64,000 bases of DNA from Lachnospiraceae bacterium V9D3004. Its GTDB lineage: Bacteria > Bacillota > Clostridia > Lachnospirales > Lachnospiraceae. The notes beneath the pieces are model-generated. The model saw only the letters and a program-made list of their open reading frames with translations, was not told the DNA's origin and ran no database searches. Every line of letters starts with the position of its first letter. Position 1 is the first letter of the stretch. The stretch lies in the NCBI GenBank assembly GCA_000621985.1, contig JHWW01000002.1, positions 186,001 through 250,000 on the forward strand. Direction: 5' to 3'. The translations under genes were made by a program, and so were the position numbers. Of this stretch, positions 9,601 through 19,804 are shown in pieces.

Positions 9601-11594
9601 AACCTGAATCTGCTTCCGAGTAAACCGGGCTCATCATTATATAATACGATGTCGCCTGAAACCGGAATACATGCAAGACAATGCTCACCGTATGTGCTTA
9701 CCCATATATTACCGCTGTCATCTTTCATGAGATTTCTGATTCTTTCATTTTTGAATATATCAAGTCTTGTATCTTCGATCTTTTTATAATTTTCGGTATT
9801 GACCGCATACATTCCGTCATCGGTTCCGACATAGAGGATGTTACCTGATAATAATGTGGCATTTACAACGTCCTGTTTAAGTTCTGCTTTTTTAAAAATG
9901 TCGGCAAAAGGATTGAGAGAAAGCTTTAGAAGTCCCTGTTTTGATGAAGAAAACCATATATTGTTCTGATAATCTATAAGAACATCGCTTATCGCATTGG
10001 AGAAGCCGTCGACAGTAAGATTGAAAATTTTATTGTCCGAAGATTCATAGCCGAGACCGCTGTCTGTTGCGACAAAATATCCTCCCTGATTTTTATCATA
10101 TAGTATTGCGTTGCAGCTTGAGAGTTCGTGATCGTTTATAAAACTTTTTTCTTCAAGTTTTTCGCCGTCAAAATACAATTTTTCGAATATCCCCGAAGTG
10201 GTTCCGGCAATGATATTACCGTTGTTGTCACTTGCGATACAGGTGTAGGAAACATCACGATTGTGGAATACTTCCGTTGTGATAAGTCTGTCATTTTTTA
10301 TTATAAATAATACTCCGTCCTGAGTAACACCGGCTATGTGATCATCGCCGATATTATGGAGTGAATAAGCGCAGGTTATATCTTTCATATCATTGTAGAC
10401 CGTGATCTTTCCGGACTTATCGATCTTACAAAGGTTTGAAGATGTACTGATATACATGCTCCCGTCGTCACCTTCACATATTGAACGTATCGAATCAGAA
10501 GGAAGTCCCTGTTTGGTCGAATATAATTCCATGCTTTCTGTTCTGTGGGTGTAGCAGAATACACCGCTGTCATTTGTTCCTACCCAGATCCTTCCGTCGC
10601 TGTCTTCATACAGATCTATGGCATTATTGATCCTTTCATCAAGCCCGATGAGTTTGAATTTGGAACCGTTGTACATATACAGACCCGAATAAGCACCCGC
10701 CCATATGTAGCCGTCACTGGACTGAAGGATAGTATTGATCTCAGAAGAAGCGAGACCGTCATCCATACCGTAAGTAACCGCGATGTAATCGGAAGAATAG
10801 TCTGCACTTTTTGGGATTTTTTCTTCAGTTGTACGTGCTGATGAGGTATCCGAGCCTGTCATCGAGATAACGGGCAGGCTGATCAATATAAGAAATAAGG
10901 ACATTTTTGTGACGGAACCTGTATGTGATGTTTTTTTGATGCCGTTTACGGAATCATCTTTCGGAATGTCATTATCCGGATCGTTATCAGATGATTTTTT
11001 ATGCCAGAAAACATGGCTCATCACGTGAAGGGCTAATATCACCAATATTATACTTAATGCTTTGTCGGGCATGTTTACAAAAAGTGAGCCAAGTGTGCAA
11101 CGGACAAGACTGACATTTATTGAAGCTGACAGCATCTCAACCAGGGCGTCGCCCCATTCGTTTCCGACAAAACCATCATTTATTATCATATTGAGCGGGG
11201 TTGCGATAACAGACATAATAAAGCCGGCAAGAAGAGAAGTCGCTATAACCGCGAAAGATTCTTTTTTGTTATTTCTCGGGAAGAATCTTCCTACAATTAT
11301 GCCACCGGCAACATTTACAATAAAGAACATCAGCTGGGAAGGATCCCATATCGAGATTATCACATTAACAAGTCCGCCTGAGATGGCACCGGCTATAGGC
11401 CCGAGTATTATGGCAGTCTGGAATGTGCCGATGCAGTCAAGAAATAACGGAAGGGATAAGGTGTCCGCAACAAGTGACCCAAGTAAATTAAGTATTGTTC
11501 CAATAAGAATGATCAGAAAGTTGTTTGGGGAAGGTTTGAATAACCACTTCCCAAGCAGGTTGCCGTTTGTATATTTTGAGATTACATTTTTCAT
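6636..11594 (-). CDS. Giant hybrid sensor histidine kinase: membrane module, extracellular propeller, HisKA, HATPase, REC, HPt
   Basis: 1652 residues from the ATG at 11594. An in-frame ATG at 11654 overlaps the -35 box of a good promoter, so it is rejected. Domains in order: five or six membrane helices at about 20-210 with Gly-rich helices that recall ECF transporter S components; a further hydrophobic segment near 265; a long periplasmic region (about 285-950) of repeated IWVGT / IWFSS / ILAGS type blades (two-component regulator propeller); a Y_Y_Y-like domain (IPYGDYTLHIQVLDEHN); one helix near 985-1005; HisKA with FLANMSHEIRTPIN (His near 1039); an ATPase domain with N, G1 and G2 boxes; a receiver near 1284-1400 (DHMMPDMDG); and an HPt domain with HAMKSVAGTIG (near 1509). 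The propeller-Y_Y_Y part resembles Bacteroides polysaccharide sensors, so a glycan ligand is possible. Confidence 0.9.
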   Translation of the reverse strand: MKNVISKYTNGNLLGKWLFKPSPNNFLIILIGTILNLLGSLVADTLSLPLFLDCIGTFQTAIILGPIAGAISGGLVNVIISIWDPSQLMFFIVNVAGGIIVGRFFPRNNKKESFAVIATSLLAGFIMSVIATPLNMIINDGFVGNEWGDALVEMLSASINVSLVRCTLGSLFVNMPDKALSIILVILALHVMSHVFWHKKSSDNDPDNDIPKDDSVNGIKKTSHTGSVTKMSLFLILISLPVISMTGSDTSSARTTEEKIPKSADYSSDYIAVTYGMDDGLASSEINTILQSSDGYIWAGAYSGLYMYNGSKFKLIGLDERINNAIDLYEDSDGRIWVGTNDSGVFCYTHRTESMELYSTKQGLPSDSIRSICEGDDGSMYISTSSNLCKIDKSGKITVYNDMKDITCAYSLHNIGDDHIAGVTQDGVLFIIKNDRLITTEVFHNRDVSYTCIASDNNGNIIAGTTSGIFEKLYFDGEKLEEKSFINDHELSSCNAILYDKNQGGYFVATDSGLGYESSDNKIFNLTVDGFSNAISDVLIDYQNNIWFSSSKQGLLKLSLNPFADIFKKAELKQDVVNATLLSGNILYVGTDDGMYAVNTENYKKIEDTRLDIFKNERIRNLMKDDSGNIWVSTYGEHCLACIPVSGDIVLYNDEPGLLGSRFRFTMELNNGEIFAASSDGINFIKNNKIISTLSEDDGLTMPYILTAAELSDGSILAGSDGDGIYIIKDKKLTGHIGNSEGLMTLIVLRIIPYKDGFFYVTSNGLYYDNGSHSDVKKLSNFPYSNNYDIYISDDNTAWIMGSAGIYLADADDIINDGEYSYMLLNHTWGFNTTLTANAWNTVKNEDLYLCCTDGIRRINLNTFNKFNNNYNIIIDSFTDNGDDIAISDNVYQIPAGNGDIVLQPAVLNYTISNPLINVYIEGLDSPETRQHQLELTEHFYSNIPYGDYTLHIQVLDEHNGTILKQAAFPIHKDSKLYEHFYFRLYVLFIIVLFVGFLAWMVAEMQSMAVINRQYDQIREAKEEAEFANQAKSRFLANMSHEIRTPINTVLGMDEMILRESSDKEIRGYASDIFTAGNTLLSLINDILDSSKIESGKMEIVPVEYELPVVIRDLVNMISQKAASKNLELEVIVEEDLPTKLYGDDVRIKQVVTNILTNAVKYTHEGTVWLRVSGTASGENELLHIEVEDTGIGIKEEDLPKLFMEYQRIEEGRNRNIEGTGLGMNITLQLLKLMGSKLNVESVYGEGSKFWFDIDQKIIDDTPVGSFKELLEKAADSYSYNGGFYAPDADILVVDDNSMNRKVFKSLLKLTGMNIIEAGSGIEALDIVKNQKFDIIFTDHMMPDMDGVETMQHMREMENCKDVPIYVLTANAVTGAREQYLEAGFDGFLTKPIVSSKLEQIIVDELPPEKVGPVPEDIAEKIKARRSSSSSNNDEQQDNISLDDLPVVDGLDWSYANLHLPDEELLSSTIKEFHEMIAIHTGKLQEMYDAVTAAGEDNSEALDAYRIKVHAMKSVAGTIGIVPLAGMAKILEYAAKSGDTDTIRSMHDIFIKEWLSYATKLDGVFGISAELNEDPSDKEQADPDMLNALFDMLLSAMEDFDIDTVDELTDRLKSFGYSHAVEELMPELISSIKEMDTDAAEEVISKMRAIYN

Positions 11595-11625
11595 GACAAC
11601 ACCCCGATTTTTTAAGATTGCTTTA

Positions 11626-11654
11626 ATTTTACCACGAAACCCCGAAATGTTCAA
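11626..11654 (-). promoter_or_regulatory. Promoter of the giant hybrid kinase
   Basis: On the minus strand TTGAAC (11649-11654), a 17-nt spacer and TAAAAT (11626-11631). The start site should fall near 11619, about 25 nt before the ATG at 11594. This is why the upstream in-frame ATG at 11654 is not used. Confidence 0.7.
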
Positions 11655-11661
11655 TTAATGC

Positions 11662-11691
11662 TTGCATGTACAATATAAAGTTTTGTATAAT
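11662..11691 (+). promoter_or_regulatory. Promoter of the divergent membrane hybrid kinase
   Basis: TTGCAT (11662-11667), an 18-nt spacer and a perfect TATAAT (11686-11691), with RBS AGGGAGA and ATG at 11717. Its -35 box lies only 7 bp from the -35 box of the divergent giant kinase, so the two promoters probably share control. It also rules out the in-frame ATG at 11666. Confidence 0.7.
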
Positions 11692-11716
11692 TACCTTACA
11701 TAGGGAGACTGATCAT

Positions 11717-13894
11717 ATGGGATTTGAATTTTTCGACTACATATATGCTTTTATAACAACATTCATATCTCTTACGGTATGCTTTCTGGCTTATGTGAAT
11801 TATCCGCGAATGGTTTATTCCTACGCGATAATGTTTTTGCTAAGCAATCAGGTAAGCAATTATTTCTGTGTGATCTTTTATCTTGTTGTCGGTGATTATC
11901 CATCTTCTTACAGCATACTCGCCAATATCGGCTGGAATATCGGATATATATTTATGTTTCTGATGGTAATGAGCTTCAAATGCAAAGAAGAAAGACGGTA
12001 TTTTAACCCGGTAATGTTTCTTCCCATACCGATAGATATATTTTATTTCATATGGGATTATTCTAACGGAGGAGTGATCAATAATGCCTGGCAGGCGGTA
12101 GCATGTACGGCAATATCATGTATATGTATTCAGAGTATTTTATGGTACATAAAAGAGAAGAAAAACGAAAGCATCAAGCCGCCTTATGTTGCCATTGCAA
12201 TGCTCATTTACGTTGCATGCAATTATTTTATGTGGACATCGGAAAAGTTTGGTTTTAACAGCGGATGGCAGAATTACACCACGTTTTTTTCGGCTATTAA
12301 TTATACGGTTATCTTTTTCCTTCCTTATATCATTAAAAAATGCTACGGAGAGATGCAGAAGGTAGACATTTTTTCTTTGGGTGACAACAGATTCAAAGTA
12401 GTCATAAATATCGTCTCTTCATTTATCATTGCACTGTTCAGTATAGGCGGCTACGTTCTGGGTGCATGGATGAAAGACATACTTGTTTCTTTTGTAAATA
12501 AAGATTCGGTAGAAGATGCGTATGTTCTTATAGTAGCGATGCTGTTTGTTATAACAATAGTAATTACCATTGTTGTAATAGCGGTAGTATTGTTCGTCGG
12601 GTACTCACAGAAAATGTTTGAAAGCAATATGCTAAAAGAAGAAAAGATCCTCGCTGAAAAGGCCAATTCCGCCAAGAGTGAATTCCTTGCAAGTATGTCT
12701 CATGAGATAAGAACTCCCATCAATGCTGTTCTTGGTATGAATGAGATGATACTGAGGGAAAGTAAAAGCGTATATAATTCAAAAACCGAAGATGTTGAAA
12801 GTATGCACGGTTCTTTTGGTGAGATCATAAATTACGCTTCAAGTGTAGACAACGCAGGCAATAATCTGCTCGGAATAGTTAATGATATACTTGATTTTTC
12901 CAAGATCGAAGCCGGTGAACTTGATATTATCGAAAGCAGATATGATCTTGGTTCCATGATAAATGATATATCAAATATGCTTGTTTTCAGAGCAAGAGAA
13001 AAGAATCTGGAATTCCATGTGGAGGCGGCTGAAGACTTGCCTGCGGAAGTGTCAGGAGACGAGAAGAGAGTACGACAGATCGTAACCAATATTCTCACCA
13101 ATGCTGTCAAGTATACGGAAAAAGGAACCGTTAAAATGTCTGTAAAGAAGGGCGAAGCATTATCTGAAGGAAGAGTCGGGATAATATTTGTTGTAACGGA
13201 CACGGGAATAGGCATAAAAGAAGAAGATATGGACAAGTTGTTCGTAAAGTTCCGTCGTGTGGATCGTGAGAAGAATAAGAAGGTGGAAGGAACAGGTCTT
13301 GGCCTTGCAATTACTCAAAACCTTACTTCACTTATGGGAGGAAGTGTGAAGGTTGAAAGTGAGTACGGTAAGGGCTCAACATTTACCATCATTATCCCTC
13401 AGAAACCGGAGTCGGAGGGTCTGCTTGGTAATTACCGGGAAAAATATGAAAAGAGGAACATGGAATCCAATGAGTACAGAGAAAAATTCCGCGCTCCGTC
13501 TGCCGATGTCCTTATCGTGGATGATAACAGGGTGAATATTATCGTACTTGAAAAACTTCTCAAGAAGACCGAAGTAAAAGTTGATTCGGTCCTTAACGGC
13601 AAAGATGCGATAAAACTTGCCGACGAAAAGAAATATGATGTTATACTGATGGATAACAGAATGCCGGAGATGGATGGCTCGGAAGTGCTTAAGCTTATCC
13701 GCGCAAGCAGATCCGGAAAAAATCATGAAACACCTATAGTATGTCTTACTGCCGATGCGGTTTCGGATGCAAGGAACAGATATATTGCCGAAGGATTCTC
13801 GGATTATATGTCAAAGCCTGTAAGAGGAGATGAACTTGAACGAATGCTGATAAGATTCATACCGGAAGATAAGATATCCTATAAATCTGAGTAA
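11717..13894 (+). CDS. Hybrid sensor histidine kinase with seven-helix membrane sensor and receiver
   Basis: 725 residues from ATG 11717, which has RBS AGGGAGA. The first 300 residues hold about seven hydrophobic segments (7TM-type sensor) with no large external domain. A signalling helix leads to HisKA with FLASMSHEIRTPINAVLGMN (His near residue 329). It continues with an ATPase domain (NILTNAVKYT, DTGIGIKEEDM, GTGLGLAI) and a C-terminal receiver starting at DVLIVDDNRVN near 596 with phosphoacceptor Asp in MDNRMPEMDG. It is a complete kinase-receiver hybrid but has no HPt. The divergent giant kinase carries an HPt, so the two could share a relay; this is inference. The HAD phosphatase follows after 15 nt. 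Confidence 0.92.
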   Translation: MGFEFFDYIYAFITTFISLTVCFLAYVNYPRMVYSYAIMFLLSNQVSNYFCVIFYLVVGDYPSSYSILANIGWNIGYIFMFLMVMSFKCKEERRYFNPVMFLPIPIDIFYFIWDYSNGGVINNAWQAVACTAISCICIQSILWYIKEKKNESIKPPYVAIAMLIYVACNYFMWTSEKFGFNSGWQNYTTFFSAINYTVIFFLPYIIKKCYGEMQKVDIFSLGDNRFKVVINIVSSFIIALFSIGGYVLGAWMKDILVSFVNKDSVEDAYVLIVAMLFVITIVITIVVIAVVLFVGYSQKMFESNMLKEEKILAEKANSAKSEFLASMSHEIRTPINAVLGMNEMILRESKSVYNSKTEDVESMHGSFGEIINYASSVDNAGNNLLGIVNDILDFSKIEAGELDIIESRYDLGSMINDISNMLVFRAREKNLEFHVEAAEDLPAEVSGDEKRVRQIVTNILTNAVKYTEKGTVKMSVKKGEALSEGRVGIIFVVTDTGIGIKEEDMDKLFVKFRRVDREKNKKVEGTGLGLAITQNLTSLMGGSVKVESEYGKGSTFTIIIPQKPESEGLLGNYREKYEKRNMESNEYREKFRAPSADVLIVDDNRVNIIVLEKLLKKTEVKVDSVLNGKDAIKLADEKKYDVILMDNRMPEMDGSEVLKLIRASRSGKNHETPIVCLTADAVSDARNRYIAEGFSDYMSKPVRGDELERMLIRFIPEDKISYKSE

Positions 13895-13909
13895 AGGAAA
13901 GATAAAGTA

Positions 13910-14563
13910 ATGAAAGTAAACGGAATAATATTTGATGTGGACGGCACACTGCTTGATTCGATGCCGTTCTGGAAAAATGTCGGTAACAGATTCTTGGATT
14001 CGGTTGGAGTGAAACCAAAGGAAGATACCGAGGAGAGACTTCGTTCCATGAGCCTTTATGACGCTGCCATATATTATAAAAATGAATGTGGAGTGCCGAT
14101 GGCTGAACAGGAGATAATCGACAGAATTAACAGATTAATGGAAGAATTCTATATGAATGAAAATGCTCTTAAACCGGGTATGGCTGATATCCTTAAGATA
14201 TTTCATGAGAAAGGGATCAAAATGTGTATAGCGACAGCTACCGACAGATATCTTATAGAAGCAGCTCTTAAAAAGAACGGTATAGACGGTTATTTTATGA
14301 AGATATTTACATGTAATGAAGTCGGTGTCGGCAAAGAAGAACCGCTCATATTCGATAAAGCTGCTAAGTACATGGGAACAGACAAAACCGATACCGTAAT
14401 ATTCGAGGATGCTCTGTATGCTGTTCGTACCGCAAAGAATGCCGGTTATACGGTCGTTGCGGTAGAAGACAGTCTCTCGGGAGATCCTACACCCATAATC
14501 GAACTGGCCGATCATTACGTGAACGGAGATAACGTTGTATCCGTATGCAGGATGCTTGTTTAA
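13910..14563 (+). CDS. HAD-superfamily phosphatase, beta-phosphoglucomutase-like
   Basis: 217 residues. HAD motif I is FDVDGTLLDS near residue 8 (nucleophile Asp, acid/base Asp two later), motif II is the Thr in CIATATDR, the motif III Lys is in GVGKEEPLIFDKAAK, and motif IV is IFEDALYAVRTAKNAG. A helical cap lies between residues about 15 and 85, as in subfamily I enzymes that act on sugar phosphates. It starts 15 nt after the hybrid kinase with a GGAAAG site and probably shares its transcript. Substrate unknown. Confidence 0.9.
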   Translation: MKVNGIIFDVDGTLLDSMPFWKNVGNRFLDSVGVKPKEDTEERLRSMSLYDAAIYYKNECGVPMAEQEIIDRINRLMEEFYMNENALKPGMADILKIFHEKGIKMCIATATDRYLIEAALKKNGIDGYFMKIFTCNEVGVGKEEPLIFDKAAKYMGTDKTDTVIFEDALYAVRTAKNAGYTVVAVEDSLSGDPTPIIELADHYVNGDNVVSVCRMLV

Positions 14564-14573
14564 AAATATCTTC

Positions 14574-14602
14574 TTGTCACGTAAAAAAGATTGTGCTATA
14601 CT
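14574..14602 (+). promoter_or_regulatory. gdhA promoter
   Basis: TTGTCA (14574-14579), a 17-nt spacer and TATACT (14597-14602). Predicted start near 14609, giving a leader of about 140 nt before gdhA. Confidence 0.7.
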
Positions 14603-14608
14603 TTCACA

Positions 14609-16081
<1,473 letters not shown>

Positions 16082-16109
16082 TTAATTCAAAATTTTTTGA
16101 AAAAACCTC

Positions 16110-16137
16110 TTGACAATAAAAATAATTGTGATATTCT
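16110..16137 (+). promoter_or_regulatory. Promoter just upstream of a terminator, in the gdhA-glnN gap
   Basis: A perfect TTGACA (16110-16115), a 16-nt spacer and TATTCT (16132-16137). A transcript from here would meet the hairpin at 16154 after only about 10 nt, so it either makes a tiny aborted RNA or is an attenuated promoter of the glutamine synthetase gene. Confidence 0.6.
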
Positions 16138-16153
16138 ATTAAGTGGTTAAAGC

Positions 16154-16192
16154 AAAGGCGCTTTAGAGAACAATCTCTAAGGCGCTTTTTCT
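16154..16192 (+). terminator. Strong intrinsic terminator before glnN
   Basis: A 16-bp stem (16154-16169 with 16174-16189, two G-T pairs) with loop ACAA runs into a T tract. It ends gdhA transcripts and may attenuate those from the promoter at 16110. The octamer TAGAGAAC in it also occurs in the gdhA leader (14614-14621). Confidence 0.85.
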
Positions 16193-16268
16193 CGTTTATA
16201 ACTAATTTCGATATTTAATTCATGCATGATTTATATATACATTATTTTTTCCGAAAGGAGCTGTTGTT

Positions 16269-18380
16269 ATGAGTACCACATATGAAAATGATATTCCAAA
16301 GCTGTATGGCAGCTGTGTATTCAACGACAGGGAGATGCGTGCCAAACTCCCGAAAGATGTATATAAGGCACTTAAGAAGACAATAGAAAACGGAACCCAC
16401 TTAGAGCTTGATGTTGCCAATTCGGTAGCAGTTGCAATGAAAGAGTGGGCGGTAGAAAACGGAGCCACACATTATACACACTGGTTCCAGCCAATGACAG
16501 GTGTTACAGCTGAAAAGCATGACAGCTTCATTCAGCCGGACGGTGACGGAGAGGTTATCATGGAATTCTCCGGCAAGGAACTTGTAAAAGGTGAGCCTGA
16601 TGCTTCAAGCTTTCCGTCAGGAGGCTTAAGAGCAACATTCGAAGCAAGAGGATATACCGCATGGGATCCTACATCACCGGCATTTATCAAAGATCACACA
16701 TTATATATTCCGACAGCGTTCTGTTCTTATGACGGTCAGGCGCTTGATAAGAAGACACCGTTACTTCGTTCTATGGAAGTGTTAAGCGAGAAAGCGGTTA
16801 AGATGTTAAGACTTCTCGGTAATAACGATGTAACAGGCGTATCTACAACGATCGGACCTGAACAGGAATATTTCCTGATAGACAGTGAATTATACAATAT
16901 GAGGAAAGATCTTGTATTCTGCGGAAGAACATTATTCGGAGCACCTGCTCCGAAAGGACAGGAGATGGAGGACCACTACTTTGGGTCCATCAAGCCGAGG
17001 ATCGCAGCATTTATGCACGACCTTGACCTGGAACTCTGGAAGTTCGGAATTCCTGCCAAGACAAAGCATAATGAGGTTGCACCGGCACAGCATGAGATGG
17101 CTCCGATATTTGAGACAGCAAATGTTGCCGTAGACCACAATCAGCTTACAATGGACACAATGAAGAAGATCGCCGCAAGGCACGGACTTATGTGTCTGCT
17201 TCATGAAAAACCGTTCGAAGGCATTAACGGAAGCGGTAAGCATAACAACTGGTCAATGTCAACCAATACGGGCGAGAATCTTTTGAATCCGGGCAAGACA
17301 CCGGCGCAGAATATTCAGTTTCTGGTATTCCTTATGGCAGTTATCAAGGCAGTTGATGATTATGCGGATATGATGAGAATCTCCGCTGCTTCTGCCGGAA
17401 ATGATCACAGACTCGGAGGAAATGAGGCTCCGCCGGCAATAGTATCCATCTTCCTTGGAGATGAGCTTACGGCAGTGCTTGAGTCCATCGAGAATGATAC
17501 ATATTTTGGAAAGCATGATAAAGTCGAACTTGATATCGGCGCACATGTACTTCCGCATTTCACAAAAGACAATACGGATCGTAACCGTACATCACCGTTT
17601 GCTTTTACCGGAAATAAATTCGAGTTCCGTATGCTTGGTTCTTCATCATCGGTATCCAATCCGAATATCGTACTCAATACTGCTGTTGCAGAGGCACTTG
17701 ACCAGTTCTATTCAGAGCTTGAAGGCACGCCGGCAGAAGATATGGAACACGCAGTACATGAACTCATAAAGAGAGCCATCAAGAAGCATAAGAAGGTAAT
17801 ATTCAACGGTAACGGTTATACCGAAGAATGGATAAAGGAAGCCGAGAAGAGAGGATTATACAATCTTCCGTCACTTCCGGATTGTATGCCTAAGTTTATT
17901 GAAGATAAGAATGTTGAGATATTCACAAAATACAACATTTTCACAAAGGAAGAGATATTCTCAAGATATGAGATATTCCTTGAGAATTATGTTAAGACAA
18001 TTCTTATCGAATCACGTACTATGGCAGACATGATCACAAGAGATCTTCTTCCGGCAATATCGGAATTCTCCGGTGACACAGCTCTTAATGCGGCCAACAA
18101 GAAAGCATTCCTTCCTAATATCAAGACAACCGCTGAAGAGGCACTGGTTAAGAAACTTAACGATTCCTACATATATCTTACCGAGAATGTTGCAAACCTT
18201 AAGGATTCCGTTAAGGAGATCGAGTGCATGGAGGATATGCAGGCAGCTGCAGAAGCATGTCGTGATACATTGCTTACAGGAATGGATGCTATCGCTGCAT
18301 GTGCAAATGAAGCCGAAGCTCTTATCCCTGATGAACTGCTTCCGTATCCGACATACGAAAAACTGCTGTTCTCAGTATAA
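16269..18380 (+). CDS. glnN: Glutamine synthetase type III
   Basis: 703 residues, the length of type III glutamine synthetases, far above the ~445 of type I. It makes glutamine from glutamate, ammonia and ATP. Landmarks: HWFQPMTG near residue 74, FPSGGLRATFEARGYTAWD near 115, GPEQEYFLID near 197 (metal-binding Glu), HNEVAPAQHE near 263 and GINGSGKHNNWSMSTNTG near 318, all typical of type III. There is no type-I adenylylation loop, consistent with control by transcription or by PII-type partners. The start has RBS GAAAGGAG. It lies between gdhA and purF. No ANTAR regulator, the usual clostridial antiterminator for glutamine synthetase, is in the window. Confidence 0.97.
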   Translation: MSTTYENDIPKLYGSCVFNDREMRAKLPKDVYKALKKTIENGTHLELDVANSVAVAMKEWAVENGATHYTHWFQPMTGVTAEKHDSFIQPDGDGEVIMEFSGKELVKGEPDASSFPSGGLRATFEARGYTAWDPTSPAFIKDHTLYIPTAFCSYDGQALDKKTPLLRSMEVLSEKAVKMLRLLGNNDVTGVSTTIGPEQEYFLIDSELYNMRKDLVFCGRTLFGAPAPKGQEMEDHYFGSIKPRIAAFMHDLDLELWKFGIPAKTKHNEVAPAQHEMAPIFETANVAVDHNQLTMDTMKKIAARHGLMCLLHEKPFEGINGSGKHNNWSMSTNTGENLLNPGKTPAQNIQFLVFLMAVIKAVDDYADMMRISAASAGNDHRLGGNEAPPAIVSIFLGDELTAVLESIENDTYFGKHDKVELDIGAHVLPHFTKDNTDRNRTSPFAFTGNKFEFRMLGSSSSVSNPNIVLNTAVAEALDQFYSELEGTPAEDMEHAVHELIKRAIKKHKKVIFNGNGYTEEWIKEAEKRGLYNLPSLPDCMPKFIEDKNVEIFTKYNIFTKEEIFSRYEIFLENYVKTILIESRTMADMITRDLLPAISEFSGDTALNAANKKAFLPNIKTTAEEALVKKLNDSYIYLTENVANLKDSVKEIECMEDMQAAAEACRDTLLTGMDAIAACANEAEALIPDELLPYPTYEKLLFSV

Positions 18381-18424
18381 AATATATATAATTAGCAATA
18401 TATACCATGGAGGCACATGAGCAG

Positions 18425-19804
18425 ATGATAACCGGTGATAAACTATCCGAAGAATGTGGCGTGTTCGGGATATACGATCTTGATGGCGGTGATGTGGCAG
18501 ATAAGATATTTTACGGTCTGGAAGCATTACAGCACAGAGGTCAGGAATCATGCGGCATTGCAATATCCGATACATACGGTGACAAGGGCAACATGAGTGT
18601 CCGTAAGGGCATGGGACTTGTAAATGAAGTGTTCCGGAAAGAAGATATTGCACCTATGAAGGGAAATATCGGCGTAGGTCATGTGAGATATTCCACCACT
18701 GGTGATACGACAATCGATAATGCTCAGCCTCTGGTGATCAATTATATAAAAGGAACCCTCGTGCTTGCGCATAATGGTAATCTTGTCAATACAGATGAGC
18801 TTAAAGAGGAACTTGCACATGACGGAGCGATCTTTCGTACAACAACCGATTCGGAAGTTATCGCATATCATATCGCAAGAGCAAGAGTTAAGACACCATC
18901 TGTGGAAGAAGCCATTGTAAGTACGGCGGGAAAGATCAAAGGAGCTTACGGTCTTGTGATATCAAGCCCGAGAAAGCTCATAGGTGTAAGAGATCCTTTT
19001 GGACTTAAGCCTTTATGCATAGGAAAAAAGGATAATACATATATAATAACATCCGAGAGTTGCGCACTTGCTTCTGTAGGCGCACAGTTCATAAGGGATG
19101 TTGAGCCCGGAGAGATAGTTACCGTTACAAAGGACGGAATTCAATCGAATAAGTCTTTGTGTCAGGAAAGAAAAGCGCACTGCATATTTGAGTACATATA
19201 TTTTGCAAGGCTTGACAGCAAATTAGATGGAATATCTGTATATGAGTCAAGATTAAGGGCAGGAGAAGCTCTTGCGGATGCATATCCGGTTGAGGCGGAT
19301 CTTGTTGCGGGAGTCCCTGAATCGGGAGTGGCTGCAGCTCAGGGGTATGCAGACCGGTCAGGAATTCCATACAGACAGATATTTCATAAGAACAGTTATG
19401 TGGGCAGAACATTTATCAAGCCTACACAGGAAGAGAGAGAGCTTGGAGTCAAGATAAAGCTCAGCGTCCTTGATGCAGCGGTAAAGGGTAAGAATATAGT
19501 TCTTGTTGACGATTCGATCGTAAGGGGAACTACGATAGCCAACCTTATCAGACTGCTTAAGAATGCAGGGGCGTTAAGTGTTCATGTGAGAATATGTTCA
19601 CCGCCGTTTTTATATCCGTGTTACTACGGTACGGATGTTCCATCCAATAAGCAATTGATTGCTTCAGAGCACTCCACCGAAGAGATCAGAGAATATATCG
19701 GTGCGGATTCGCTTGGATATATGCAGATTGAGGATCTATACAAAATGGTCCCCGGACTTCAGATTTGCAAGGCATGCTTTGATAATAACTATCCGGTATT
19801 ATAA
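18425..19804 (+). CDS. purF: Amidophosphoribosyltransferase (PurF)
   Basis: 459 residues from ATG 18425, which has GGAGG 11 nt upstream; an earlier in-frame ATG at 18407 lacks a site. It transfers glutamine amide nitrogen to PRPP, the first step of purine synthesis. EECGVFGIYD near residue 9 carries the N-terminal nucleophile Cys after a short propeptide, the form found in Bacillus-type enzymes. The 4Fe-4S ligands of that type appear to be present: a Cys in AHCIFEY, a Cys in the CSPPFLYPCYYG stretch and CKAC near the C-terminus. The PRPP-binding motif is VLVDDSIVRGTT. Being oxygen-labile, this form suits an anaerobe. It follows glnN, one of four glutamine amidotransferase genes in the island. 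Confidence 0.96.
   Translation: MITGDKLSEECGVFGIYDLDGGDVADKIFYGLEALQHRGQESCGIAISDTYGDKGNMSVRKGMGLVNEVFRKEDIAPMKGNIGVGHVRYSTTGDTTIDNAQPLVINYIKGTLVLAHNGNLVNTDELKEELAHDGAIFRTTTDSEVIAYHIARARVKTPSVEEAIVSTAGKIKGAYGLVISSPRKLIGVRDPFGLKPLCIGKKDNTYIITSESCALASVGAQFIRDVEPGEIVTVTKDGIQSNKSLCQERKAHCIFEYIYFARLDSKLDGISVYESRLRAGEALADAYPVEADLVAGVPESGVAAAQGYADRSGIPYRQIFHKNSYVGRTFIKPTQEERELGVKIKLSVLDAAVKGKNIVLVDDSIVRGTTIANLIRLLKNAGALSVHVRICSPPFLYPCYYGTDVPSNKQLIASEHSTEEIREYIGADSLGYMQIEDLYKMVPGLQICKACFDNNYPVL

Noticed and set aside
11062-11658. 198-residue plus-strand ORF
   Set aside because: It is antisense to the membrane module of the giant kinase and overlaps both of the divergent promoters.
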